Source of the DNA: Leguminivora glycinivorella
Taxonomy: Eukaryota; Arthropoda; Insecta; Lepidoptera; Tortricidae
Direction of reading: 5' to 3'
DNA length: 64,000 bases
Assembly (NCBI RefSeq): GCF_023078275.1
Contig: NC_062971.1
Location: forward strand, 12,152,001 to 12,216,000
Part shown: piece after piece, positions 1 through 11,600 of the stretch
Position numbering within the stretch: position 1 is the first letter of the stretch
Layout: the number at the start of each line of letters is the position of its first letter
Position numbers and translations under genes: made by a program
The notes under the pieces: generated by a model
What the model saw: the letters and a program-made list of their open reading frames with translations, nothing else
What the model was told of the DNA's origin: nothing
Database searches by the model: none

Positions 1-1
1 C

Positions 2-664
2 TGGCATGAAGGCGATGGTGGTGTAACGGCCAGTCAGTTTACGAGTTGTTTGATAGATTTCTTGAAAGCCAAAGTAGATCAAGGTTTGAAAAAAGTTATC
101 CTACTTTCAGACGGTTGCTGCTACCAAAACCGGAATAAGGTATTATCTTCTGCTCTTCTTAACTTTACACTACACCAAAACATCGAAATAGAGCAGCGGT
201 ATCTTGAAAAAGGCCACACTATGATGCAGGTTGACAGTGTTCATTCTACATTAGAAAACCTGTTCAAACCTCCAATATACGCGCCTAGCGATTACATTAA
301 TCTAATGGCACAAGCTCGACCGACTAACCCGTACATTATACATCACTTAGATTACACATTTTTCAAAAATTACGAATTGGTGTGCGAGTTCGAATCCATT
401 AGACCCGGAAAAAAAGTCGGAGATCCCGTAGTAACAGACATCAGGGGTTTGCTTTATAAAAATGGTGAAGTATTCTACAAATTACGACATCCAGATGAAT
501 GGCAACTGTTACCTCAAAGATTACGAGCCTCTAGTGCAGAACTGTCTGCTATGTATGATACGCCCCGGAAAATAGAAAAATCAAAATATAACAGCTTACA
601 ATCGTTAAAACGATACATGCACCGAGACTACCATGGTTTTTATGATAATTTGCATCACGATTAA
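2..664 (+). CDS. DUF7869-like multicopy arthropod protein, C-terminal part
   Basis: The frame is open from base 2, so the start lies left of the window. 220 codons are visible before TAA. Key motifs, numbered from the first visible codon, are SDGCCYQNRN at about 36-45, EKGHTMMQVDSVHS at about 69-82, SIRPGKKVGDPVVTDIRGL near the middle and KRYMHRDYHGFYDNL at the end. This D-G-x-x-x-Q-N then G-H-x-x-x-x-D-S-x-H pattern matches, from memory, a family of uncharacterised proteins found in many copies in insect genomes and probably annotated as DUF7869. I infer an RNase H- or transposase-like fold from the spaced acidic and His residues, but no activity is established. The frame has no stop, so the copy is young or still expressed. 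An internal TTG at 50 is not a credible start because the family sequence continues upstream of it. It may lie inside a long upstream intron of trh. Confidence 0.7.
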   Translation, partial: WHEGDGGVTASQFTSCLIDFLKAKVDQGLKKVILLSDGCCYQNRNKVLSSALLNFTLHQNIEIEQRYLEKGHTMMQVDSVHSTLENLFKPPIYAPSDYINLMAQARPTNPYIIHHLDYTFFKNYELVCEFESIRPGKKVGDPVVTDIRGLLYKNGEVFYKLRHPDEWQLLPQRLRASSAELSAMYDTPRKIEKSKYNSLQSLKRYMHRDYHGFYDNLHHD

Positions 665-1869
665 TATTAAGTACTCCTACATCGATTGTTATATTAGTAA
701 TCACCTATAACTGCAGATTTATGAGTTATGGAAGTACCGCCGGACAGTCGCAAATTTAGATACAGTCGCAAGTTTTTTCTACTTTTCCTTTAATTTGGAG
801 ATTTGTGGTATAGTTCGTAGACGTTTCTGCTTATTAAAGATATATTATCTATTATACAATCAAATACATAATTTTGAATATGAAACTGTTAATTTTGACT
901 CGCTTTTTTCGTTATAAATCATTTCCAACTATACTTAACTGTGTTTCACTAAACTATACCACCACTAAACAACTACCAGTAAAAGGGAATACCATATTGT
1001 CCACTAACTAATAACCTTACTTAATTTTTGTTTAGTATGTATAGGTAACACAATGAACACATTCCCGTTCAATTTTTTTAGTTATACACAACGTGACAAT
1101 TATTATAGGTAGTTTGTATAATTATTAAAAAAATAAAAGTAAACACCATGATTATTAATTTTATTCAAAAGTTTTATGCACATAATGCATATAATGTTAC
1201 CCTTACCTTCAGAAAAGTCTTTAGAACATTATCTTACATGTGCACGATTTGCACATACTTAACTTTAGTGGCACAAACCAAACCAGACATGTGCACAAAA
1301 AGTAGTAAAACGAATATAACTACAAAATAGGTCACAATTATGTGTTTGGTTAAATATTATAAGTATAATTATATTTTTTTATAAATTATTAGCATAATTT
1401 TGTAGACTTTCAGCCCGCGACGTTTCGATAAAACCGTTTTTTTCGTCTACTGAAAAGTCATGTCGACACACATGTACATTTTGGAAAGCGCAACGACGAT
1501 GTGGTAGGTAATATACCCATATTTGACACTGTTATGATTACTATTACATATGTACATATGTAAGTTCGTATCACTATCAGTACAGTATTTAGGTAGGTAT
1601 GCCCTGAGTGAATTTAAGCTAAATTAGCGTAGCAACAATATTGCAAAAGATATCGACACAGAAATTATGTAGAGAATAAAAGAATGACCATAAAGGTAAA
1701 CCAGGTCATGTGACTTTCCAACATAAAAGGTTTCTTATGCTGATAAAGATCTGCAATAATCACCTTTTTATCATACCTATTTAATACAGTACAGATTTCC
1801 GCTCATCCTATTCCTTTAATTATTTTTTGCACTACCATTTTCAAAATGTCCATTTTTTATTTCCTGCTA
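665..1869. other. AT-rich non-coding stretch, no gene seen
   Basis: AT-rich sequence with no convincing coding frame. An AATAAA near 1131 could serve the upstream open frame as a polyadenylation signal. Nothing else is recognised. Confidence 0.5.
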
Positions 1870-1995
1870 CCCTAATGGTTATCTGGTAGAGATCGCTTAC
1901 AGCGATAAGACTGCTTGCTTATTGTTATCTATATTTAATGTAATTCTGCTATTTGTAAATCTGTTATCTTTGTGGTGCAATAAAGAATATTTACT
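1870..1995 (+). repeat. 3' tail of a non-LTR retrotransposon
   Basis: The stretch has GGTTATCTGGTAGAGATCGC, then a short spacer, GTGGTGCAATAAAG and a simple TTAC tail. Short 5'-truncated copies with this 'tggtagagat ... gtgcaataaag' layout are typical LINE 3' ends in Lepidoptera. Similar but not identical tails occur at 13994-14096 and 39868-39968. Confidence 0.55.
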
Positions 1996-4701
1996 TACTT
2001 ACTTACAGTACAGATTTGATTTTTGTATCGAAATCGTAGCACTCTTGTCAGACAGTATTTTATTTTAGAAATGCACAGTTAAAGTTGAAACACTTGAAAC
2101 ACAGATATTCCTTTAATAATCCATATAATAGCTCTCCTGAATTACTGGCATTAAATTGAGAGCCAAACCTTACGGACCTCGACAGTAATTGCACTTTTAA
2201 ACTTGCTCGGCTGACTTCACTTAGTAGGTGCTTAAAGTTCAAATCTTTCGTATTCGATCGGTTTATTCATTTATATTAAAAAGTACCCTCAATGGCAATT
2301 TCTCGTAAGTTTTCCTTCGTCGCTGACCCCTGCGTTTATTTAATTTCGCGCCCCGCAAATGTTAGCTCTGAGCGAGCAAATACGAGCGAATTATTGGTCG
2401 CCCACTAAATACTGGCCATTCTATTGTGGGCGCGGGTCACACCGAACAGTCGTTGTGAAGCAGTCAGGTTTCAAATTAGTATGTATATTATCACTATTAT
2501 CAGAAAATAGCTTGACTAAGTTGTAATTGTAGGAATAGGTGGGTCAATTTATATTAAAATATGGACAAATTGTCTAATCTAATAGATTGGATCTAAGAAG
2601 GATGAAGATGAAGGTTTGGGGATATAAATAGGGCGTAACTGGCGTAAGTTTAACCATTTACCTATCCCAGGACTACCTGATATTACTCGTACGGACGGAG
2701 GTACCAATAACGTCTCTATGTAGGTAAATGTTTGACTGCATTACAGTTTGGTGTGAAAGTCTCGTTATTTCGTAGCAAATCGATCGTTTAACCGGCCACC
2801 GCGAGGGGGCTATCAAAATCACAAGCAAACGTATCTACTTAGCGTGTCAAATGAACTCAGTGAAATCCACTGAGTTGTCCGTCTTTAATCGCAGCTTGCA
2901 GCTTTCGGGCGTCAATTTTTGTAAGTTGAAGTCAACCAAAACATAAAAAATGCCTCGTTACGTGATATTCAATTGCAACAACACAAAAATTATGAACAAT
3001 CAAGAGCCTGAGACATATTTAAAATTACAGGCAAGAAACAACTTCAGTACAAAATTTGACACGCTCGGCCCCTATACAAATAGATGAACTTGTTTCTTCT
3101 ATCTAAATAAAGTTCTGTGTCAAAATCGCACCAAATTAGACCAATGTCGTTTTGTGTAAAAATAATTGTAATAGGCATTTTGTCTCTTTTAAGAAAGCAA
3201 AAATACTTGTAGAACAAGAACTTTCCAAACCAAAACCGAGTTATTTGATCGCAAACAAAAGAGTGACATCCAAAACAACATTTAACCTTTATTTATAATG
3301 GTAGGTGCCAGTGAAGTAGCAGAGTTTATTTTATAAGTAGGTATATTGTATACTCGTTAACAACAAATTTATTTATTTATTTATTAGGAGAACAAACAGA
3401 GTTAAATGTACATCATTTTGTATAAAAACTAACTTAAGTATATGGTAAACATGCATTTACCTCCACAGCAGTTCTCACCGAGACATACATGGATACATTG
3501 AGTTTACGTATAAAATTATACGCGTTAACTATTATGTTATAGTTAAACAATTACGTTATTGTTAAATAGTAGAGAACCTGCCTTAATATTACAAATAATT
3601 ATAATAAACAAGTACGAAGCGTGACATACTTGACGATGACGGTAGTAACAGGGCCTTGTTTCCAAAGCCATATGAGCGTGTCGAGTCATATATCCTTTCA
3701 CGTCCTAATATATTATTGAACATCAAGGTGGCTGCACATCGATTATATATATACCATTAATAAGGCAAAGATTAATACCCACATTTGGGAAGTTCCTTCC
3801 GCAGACGGCCGTAACTGCGCCGCGCCGAGCGCTGTCGGTAATGACGAAATTATACGGAGACTTAGCGAGCTTAGTAAAAATTTGTTCATCTGCCTTTATT
3901 AACGCCGTAATGGCCCTATTTGCACTTAATTTGCTGCTGCGAATAATCCTTCGTTCACAAGAATGGTATAAATATGTGAAAAAGTTATGCCATAACATAA
4001 AATAGCAGGCGGGTATATTAGGAAAATGGTTTCCATTGTTACAGTTTTTCGACGACCAAGTCTAGGTTAGTGTACTTACTTAGTCTGCAGATCCGGCCTA
4101 TGAAGCCCATCTCACGATACACAGGATTATCGTCTGTTTTTATAAGCGACCGTTCATTTGTACTTCCAGAGAAACACTATACTTATTGATGTTAAAGAAA
4201 ACCTGTAGACTAATTTTAGTGAGGTAGGTTTTGGTTGCCTACTAATATTTTACCTACTGAAACAGACGAGTTATTTACCTTAACTTAACTACAAATCTAT
4301 GAAGTCTATGATAAACTGCAATTTTAACTAAAAACGGCAATTTTGACTTGCCCTTGAATACTCGTATTATTTTCGACTAAAAACAATGATAAAAATGAAC
4401 ACGGACAATGTGTGTCTTGTTTCACGGTTAGTTCAACTGAGGTTCACACGCGAATTGGGCCCGATCCCGAGATAGCAGTGCTTTATGACGATTTAATTCA
4501 ACGACACCGCCTTTGATATGCCGACTGCAGGCTGCACAGGGTAACCATACGGTACGTGAAATATTGTTTGTTTTAGAGACTTTCTAGTTCAAGACTTCAT
4601 CGTCGTAGACGTTGTAGCCACCTTTTCACGAAAGGGGGCGACGCGACGGAACGGGATGAGTGTTAACTGAACTGGCTCCATTCATGGAATCCTGAATCAT
4701 G
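1996..4701. other. Non-coding stretch with a GC-rich promoter-like patch
   Basis: No coding frame is convincing. The patch 2330-2480 is GC- and CpG-richer than its surroundings and holds GAACAGTCGTTGTGAAGCAGTCAG-like initiator-type sequence, so it could be a promoter or enhancer. A (TTTA)n tail at about 3364-3385 followed by AGGAGAACAAAC resembles a reversed retrotransposon tail. The - strand frame at 3723-3998 has no family features. Confidence 0.35.
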
Positions 4702-4824
4702 TAAGGTGCATTAGGGTAATTCCGAAAGTCGCATAAAATTCACCATTATTTTCATCATATCAAGATTCCCCTTTCGAAATTACCCGATCATTTCTTTCTT
4801 TCGGAATTACCCTACTGCACCTTA
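4702..4824. mobile_element. Short MITE with TAAGGTGCA termini
   Basis: A 123-bp element. The left end TAAGGTGCATTAGGGTAAT is inverted at the right end (ATTACCCTACTGCACCTTA). The internal CTTTCGAAATTACCC is a second copy of the right-arm motif CTTTCGGAATTACCC. No coding capacity, so it is a non-autonomous DNA element. Confidence 0.6.
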
Positions 4825-5008
4825 TAAGAAGTACTTTTTTTCAGAATAAATCCATGAGTTACCTAGTCATACCTACGCTATCATCACTGATGTGAATCTT
4901 TAGGATGTCATATTCATATATTAGTTACCTACACAAAAACTACTTAATAGTTAGAAACACACGAAGACGAAGTGGCGATGGCCGGATTTGAACGTAGTTT
5001 TCCTTTTT

Positions 5009-5544
5009 AGGGTTCCGTAGTCAACTAGGAACCCTTATAGTTTCGCCATGTCTGTCTGTCCGTCCGTCCGTCCGTCCGTCCGCGGATAATCTCAGTAACC
5101 GTAAGCACTAGAAAGCTGAAATTTGGTACCAATATGTATATCAGTCACGCCAACAAAGTGCAAAAATAAAAAATGGAAAAAAATGTTTAATTAGGGTACC
5201 CCCCCTACATGTAAAGTGGGGGCTGATATTTTTTTTCATTCTAACCCCAACGTGTGATATATTGTTGGATAGGTATTTAAAAATGAATAAGGGTTTACTA
5301 AGATCGTTTTTTGATAATATTAATATTTTTGGAAATAATCGCTCCTAAAGGAAAAAAAGTGTCCCCCCCCCCTCTAACTTTTGAACCATATGTTTAAAGA
5401 ATATGAAAAAAATCACAAAAGTAGAACTTTATAAAGACTTCGTAGGAAAATTATTTTGAACTTGATAGGTTCAGTAGTTTTTGAGAAAAATACAGAAAAC
5501 TACGGAACCCTACACTGAGCGTGGCCCGACACGCTCTTGGCCGG
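5009..5544 (+). repeat. Repeat family A, copy 1
   Basis: The first of five copies (also 19245, 52885, 54656, 55296). Layout: AGGGTTCCGTAGTCAACTA followed by GGAACCCT (a short hairpin), then a (TCCG)n microsatellite, a conserved AT-rich body with homopolymer C and A runs, CTACGGAACCCT, the hairpin GAGCGTGGCCCGACACGCTC, and TTGGCCGG. GGGTTCCGTAG near the left end is inverted as CTACGGAACCC near the right end. TTTTT directly precedes and follows the element. No coding capacity. Confidence 0.8.
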
Positions 5545-6023
5545 TTTTTATAAATAGTTACTTTAACAAACCGTTATCAAAATTTTTGTTAATTGATATA
5601 GTATTTTGTTTGTTTCCAAAGTTGTAAATAAACTTTCCCTTGATTTCCTTAAGCATGGTGTCCCCGCTCGTGTATAAAGTCATAGTGGACTATGTTTTGT
5701 TCTCTTTTGAAAGCTTTACGGCCTGGCGTACGACAATCATATTTATATTATTTCGCTTAAACTGTTTATTTTACTTTGTTGCAAAGGTTAGTTAAGGATC
5801 TAGATAACGGCAGAATTAAAAGAGCAGCGCATTTTAAAAATGCATTTTTTTAAATTTAGTATACATACTAATGTATGTTTACGCAGGTGGAAGACTATGA
5901 TAAAAAGTAGCGACGAATGCGATAAATTTCAATCACTTTAAATTCTCACTTTAAAAATATCTAGGTACTCTAAGAAGCTTGCAAAACAAATAATGTTCAT
6001 ATTATTTCACTTGACTGCAGACA

Positions 6024-6943
6024 TAAGGTCAGTGCGGGCAAGACCGGCATACTTTATTTGAAATAAAGTTGGAGTGTATAAAACTAGACTATTAAAGTAG
6101 TATGGAGTGATCTACTAGCTAGCAAATTTTATATTCTACACAGCTTTTATAATACTTTGGTGAATTAAAGTAAACTTATGTGATAAAAATCACTTTTTTA
6201 AGGCTCGGCGGGTTGACCGTCCCCACGCGCTGTGTAAGGTAAGACCGTCTAGTGCTCGTTGTCGCGTGATTTCATATGGAAATAAGTATCAAAATCATGT
6301 TCATTGTTTTATTCTGTAATAACAGGGAGTAATGTGATAGATATTAAAATAACGTTGATATTTTCAACATATAAGCATTTTTCTATTTATAAGGCAAGAT
6401 CGTCATATGTCCCGTAAATGAGGTTGATAACCTTCTTTTTTCAGGTCCAGACAAAAGCAATGCCGAAACTTTTAAATAAGTCGAGTTTAAACACCTGTTT
6501 ATACTCGACTTATTTCCCATAAAGCCTAAAAAAGGTGCCTTACTCTTGTATGCCGTCTTTCCGACTAGGCACAATTTCGAAGTTACAGAATATTAATTCA
6601 GAACATAAGACAATAAATTGAACGCGTTTTAAGAGCATTAATTATACTAGACAGGAAGAAATATTATTAAATTACTACGTTACATACATAAATAATGCAC
6701 AAATATTCTAACTGCTTCTATTTTATTTTAATTTTTTGCGTAACCATGTTGAACTCGACGGTCGAGTTTGAAACACGAATCAAGTTTTTTGTTTTACTAG
6801 TGATCGTCCTAGGGATATCTATTGGAGATCAATGGATTAAGGATGAAAACTGGTATACTTTCGGAGGTGTAAGAAGTGATAAATACAAAAGTTATATTCA
6901 TAAACGGTTTTATGGATAGACGGTCTTCCCGACACTGACCTTA
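6024..6943. mobile_element. 0.9-kb element with imperfect terminal inverted repeats
   Basis: The left end TAAGGTCAGTGCGGGCAAGA is inverted at the right end, which reads ...CGGTCTTCCCGACACTGACC then TTA at 6941-6943. The match covers about 23 bp with few differences. Internal motifs such as GGTAAGACCG (near 6239) and GGCAAGATCG (near 6392) echo the termini, as in DNA transposons with subterminal repeats. A 13-bp-arm hairpin (AAATAAGTCGAGT) lies at 6474-6512. No transposase is seen, only the short frame at 6695-6919. I see no clear target-site duplication. Confidence 0.5.
6695..6919 (+). CDS. Small hydrophobic ORF inside the TIR element, uncertain
   Basis: 74 codons from ATG to TAG. Residues 7-20 are hydrophobic and could be a signal or anchor. 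A second hydrophobic run, FFVLLVIVLGISIG, lies at about 31-44, followed by a polar basic tail. I recognise no family. It ends about 25 bp before the right terminus of the surrounding element, so it may be a remnant of the element's cargo or a chance frame. Confidence 0.25.
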   Translation: MHKYSNCFYFILIFCVTMLNSTVEFETRIKFFVLLVIVLGISIGDQWIKDENWYTFGGVRSDKYKSYIHKRFYG

Positions 6944-8548
6944 GTAAAAATATTTTCCTGACTAATTTAAAAATGTGTGTACTTGTGTAGCTAGTCTATG
7001 CGTTACGCGAAGAATCGAATAATGCAAGGGAATGCATTCTACGGCTCTTCTCTTTCCGTACCGGATTGACCTAAATCGTAAGTGTTAAAGTATTCGTCAC
7101 GTGACCTCTTTAACTTATAACGAAGGACAGCGAAGTTCATACTCAAATTCCCTGCGTGAAGTGACATTTCGCTCCCAAAGCTAATGATGTAACGAACGTG
7201 AACGACGAACGTGTCGTGCGAGCGAGCTACGTCACGAGCCGAGTGCGCCGCACGACCGCTGTGTCCTTGTGAATGGCCGGTCTGTTGACAAGCGGGCCCG
7301 TGTTCACGCTTCCAACATCGTAGGGGTTAGAGACACGAGCTGGTAATCCCTTTAATAAAACTTTGAGTTTGTGTTTAGGCTACCATAAAAAATCTTCTAT
7401 GGAGGTTAATCACACATCTACTAAGTATTTAATACTTACAAACTGCTAGAGAGTGCTCCCGGTAGCAATCTGTGGGAAGGCCTATTGTCCAGCTGCACAG
7501 AGGTGGTCTGTGTCCAGCAGTAAACGTTTGAAGCTGCTACATAGGTAACTAAATACCTACTTACTAATCTTGAAATTGGTTTATCTCACCGATAAGACGC
7601 AGGTGCAGTGCATGTAACCCATACCTAGGTATTACTTGTATAAAAAAACATAACTTTCTCGTATCTTCTGAATCTAAATAATGCCGAAATCATAAACATA
7701 TAGAATAATATTTAGCAGTTAGATAGTTTTACAGTTACCTACCTTCTGTCTTCAATTTAAAAATATCTTACTGTCCCTACTAGCGCAAAAAAAGGTTTGA
7801 ATGCTAGTTTTATATAACCTTTAACACATTTTTTACTAATACAGTTCAGTAACACATATATGTCATAACTCATATATCTCTTCACCTTCATGTTATACAA
7901 AATCATCCACTGACAGTCAGAAGGTTGTATAGGCATAAAACCAATACCGACCTATTTTTTGCACAATAAACACAATATAAAAAAAAAAAACTCATAATAA
8001 ATAGTCAAATTTCCAGCCTTAACTCTGTGCATCATATCAGAAACAATAACTCGGGCCCGCTTGTTGTCGTAAATCCGTCGCGCGCGCAACCCGACACCGC
8101 ACGATAGGATCTCCGTGGCCGACAGTAGCTGACGGATCGCGCTGGAGAGGGTAGCCTAGCGGCGATGACATGTGTCATGACAGTTCTTACTTACATGGAA
8201 ATGTATCCCTTTAAAACCTAGGACAGTGCGCTGTTTCGTTAATATAACGTAACTTAGCTCCTAAAGGCCAGAGCATACTGGATGCGAGTGCTAAAATGTT
8301 AGAGCCGTGTACGCACACGTAACGCAGGCGGTGTGCCCTCTTTCATATGGACCTGTATATTACTAATCATATATGCACGTGTACGCACACATACACATAT
8401 CTTCTTTAGATGCACACAGGGTGAAAAACTGTTTGTGTGTTGGTCTGAAAGATAGTTGCCACCGACGTAGTATTTAAAGATCACCAAAATGTTTCATTAT
8501 TTGCTCCAAAAGTGGCTCCTATTAAATCTATATTTTTTATTGTTGCAG
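6944..8548. other. Intron or upstream region of trh, no coding exon seen
   Basis: Two GC-rich CpG-containing patches stand out, at about 7185-7330 and 8040-8175. They share ACAAGCGGGCCCG in opposite orientation and could be regulatory. No bHLH-coding exon is visible. The pyrimidine tract and AG before 8549 form the acceptor of the first visible trh exon. Confidence 0.5.
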
Positions 8549-8625
8549 GAGCCCAGAACCGACGGTCGGCGATCGGGCTCGCGCTGGAGCTGTTCGAGCA
8601 GCATCAGGGCACACACATCCTCCAG
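8549..8625 (+). CDS. trh: trh exon a, start of PAS-A
   Basis: The acceptor TTTTTTATTGTTGCAG precedes it and the donor GTAAGG follows. Two bases complete a split codon, then 25 codons end in LFEQHQGTHILQ, the entry to PAS-A. The next intron is 2677 bp and holds no recognised gene; a GAACGAATTGTAATG-type AT-rich stretch is typical of it. Confidence 0.93.
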
Positions 8626-11600
8626 GTAAGGTGAAATTCATTCAAATAAATGTCCGCTACTAAAATAGTAAGATGACAGATGCCAAGGATATACAACACG
8701 ACTTCTGCGCTCCCTATATCTATCGATTTTAATCGATCTTGTCCAGATCATCAGTCCAACCATGGTCTTCTCTGACATTATCAATGATCTATCTATGTTA
8801 TTAAATTTACAACTTCTCTTTGTACATAAAATTATGTAGTCTTGTTTTTTGATTCAACAGAAAATTCATATTAGGTATACCTTCTTTCTGCCTGTAGAGG
8901 ACTTAAATGTGGGTCAGTCAGGATTAATCATCTTTACCAATGTCGTTTCATATAGGTACAAAGACAGATATTGTATACATTATTGATGCTGCTCTACAAA
9001 ATTGACTCAAAAGGTGCAATTTAGAGGTTATTTCTTATTATGTTGGTTATGAAGGACTATTGACCCAATTACCATTATAACAAAACAAGCACAACAATTC
9101 CACACAAAACACAAAAAGCACACTACAATATTACCGTGGTGCAACCAACAGTAACCTGACCCACGCACGTCTTTGTTTTTCTTAAGCTAAAAAAACCGAT
9201 CAAGGAATCACGTATTCAGCTGTTTCAGCAAAGTAGAAAACCGCAGCACCCACTAAACATAATGACAGTAAAATTGCACAAATCGATAATTTACGTGACT
9301 ACTTGACAAGTGCAAGCCCTATACAATATATTCTATTAATTTTGTTATGAAATTGAGTGAAATCGAGCAAATATCAAATTAGTTTTCGTAAATGTGTGGT
9401 ATTGTGTTGGTAGAACGAATTGTAATGCGGCCAATGGCGCAAGATGTCAAGTTCGTATATGAAAGGTTGTCAATTCGAAATGGTTTTTCGTTGTGATGAA
9501 AGATCCTAAGGCATTGTTGATTTTAATTAGTAAGTTATTGAGTACGGATTGATTTGTCTTGCGATATTTATCTTTGTTGATTGTGTAGATGAAATCGGTT
9601 GTTAGTACATAATAGATTGATGTAGTAGCGTAGGTCAACGACGTCGCATATTTTACAATTGTAGGTAATGCATTGTTTTCAGTTTCTTTTCTACAATGAA
9701 TAAATAGGTACTGGCTTTAAGTGTATGAAACCATATATTTTTTCCCTCATCTTTCTTGATTAGTAGGTATAACTTTTTTGCCAATTAATTGCCTTCTACC
9801 TCAAATGCCGTTAACCGTTACCTTTGTTAACGCACAGAAACTATTAACGATGAATAATCCAAACCTTTATTGTTATTTTTGACTATCATCTGCTACCGTT
9901 TTAACGCAGATTTTGGACAAAAAACTATGATTCATCTTTTAAAAAACTTTTTCGTCAACCGTGCATCTCATTAAATGGTAAGTTTATAAAGAGATTCAAA
10001 CTTTAACTAGAAGCGACATCGACATTGGCTTTTTAGGATGAGAAGAAATATCTCAATAACGATTTTTTTGTGTTTTTTACTCTAATTTGTAAAACGATAA
10101 GAAAATTAGGTACATATTGGTTGCATCAATAATTCCGGCATAGCCACACTGGCTTAAAGACAAATGTGTAATTTTTTGAAAATACTACCTCCTGCATATT
10201 AACGATGACGTCAGAACGGGCAACCAATCACTGATCATGTAAATTTGATCTTTGTCTCACAATCATTATTTTATTACTACTCTTACTAAAAAATACTTTG
10301 AATCCTTTTTAACTCCATACTACAATACTGCTCTTTTAACCTTAATACTACATTAATATTTAATAGAGTATCAGTCACATCCAGTATTTGTTCAATCAGT
10401 GGGTGATTTTGGCTCGTGGTGATCGTTTTTCGTCATCATCTGTTGTTTGTTTAGCTTTTTTGCGCCGCCGCGGAATTGCTATTAGATGTAGAGCCGGTTT
10501 TACTTTCAGTGGAGCGTCAGCAAACAAATAATTACTAATAATCGAATATAAAGCTAGTGATGAGATTGATGAGTCATAATAACTAATTGAGTTAGTCAAA
10601 ACTAATTACATAATACAATAAAAAGATGTCAGTATTCACTATCATTAACTGTCATTTTATTCTTAATGAGCACCCAATCTAACATTTGCGAACATTTTCC
10701 TTTTACTTGTAAAATATTCAACCTACGGTTTATAGTTTCGGCGGAAACGTAATCCTTATGTAGCCATTGCAATGCATTATCTGAACCAGTCACTCTGATA
10801 TATTCATTGTCTTGCAGGAATTAAATTCTTACAAGTCTTAGAACAGAAAAAATTTGACCTCTTTTGACAATTATAATATTTTTGTTATTTTTGTAAACGA
10901 TAAGTATCAAACCTCATCTATGCTAACTGTACTGGAATATCAATAGATAGATATTACACGCGAGAGCGCGCGCGCCGACCGTAACATTTACCATTTCAGA
11001 TCTTTTTGTATCAACTAAATAGCTAATCATAAAAACTGATGACACTAACTATTGCTTTTTTCCGAGTTATGATGAGACACACGATTTTCCTTATGGCTTC
11101 TTCTATTCTAAAAATGATTTGTTTTTTATAGCCATGATTAGATGGTTTTTTTTTCATTCTTTGTACCTCTTACCTTTATTACTTTCATTATTTAGTATCT
11201 GTCGTTTGACTATTATCTCTGTTGACTTTTATTTCATTTCGTTTGCTTTCAATTAGTTATTTTCGTACATGTATCTAATTCATTGTGTTTTTTTGTTCAC
11301 AGTCATTGGACGGCTTCGCGCTGTCGGTGGCGGCAGATGGGAGGTTCCTGTACATATCTGAAACTGTTTCTATATATTTAGGATTATCACAAGTAAGTAC
11401 TTTTACATCCACATCAATAATTAGTCCAAAGGTTTGATCAGGATTATTCATTACAATATGTATTGATATCAGTTGTCTTAGTTCTTCTTCAAGGTAATGC
11501 TAGCTCGTTTTGTGAAATCATTATAATACAGCTTACGAAGCACATCGTCTCAGATGAACCAATATGTGACAATATCTGGATAAAGGGACCTTATTGTCGA

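Noticed and set aside
3723..3998. - strand 91-codon ORF
   Set aside because: No recognisable family, no repeat copy, no supporting splice or promoter signal.
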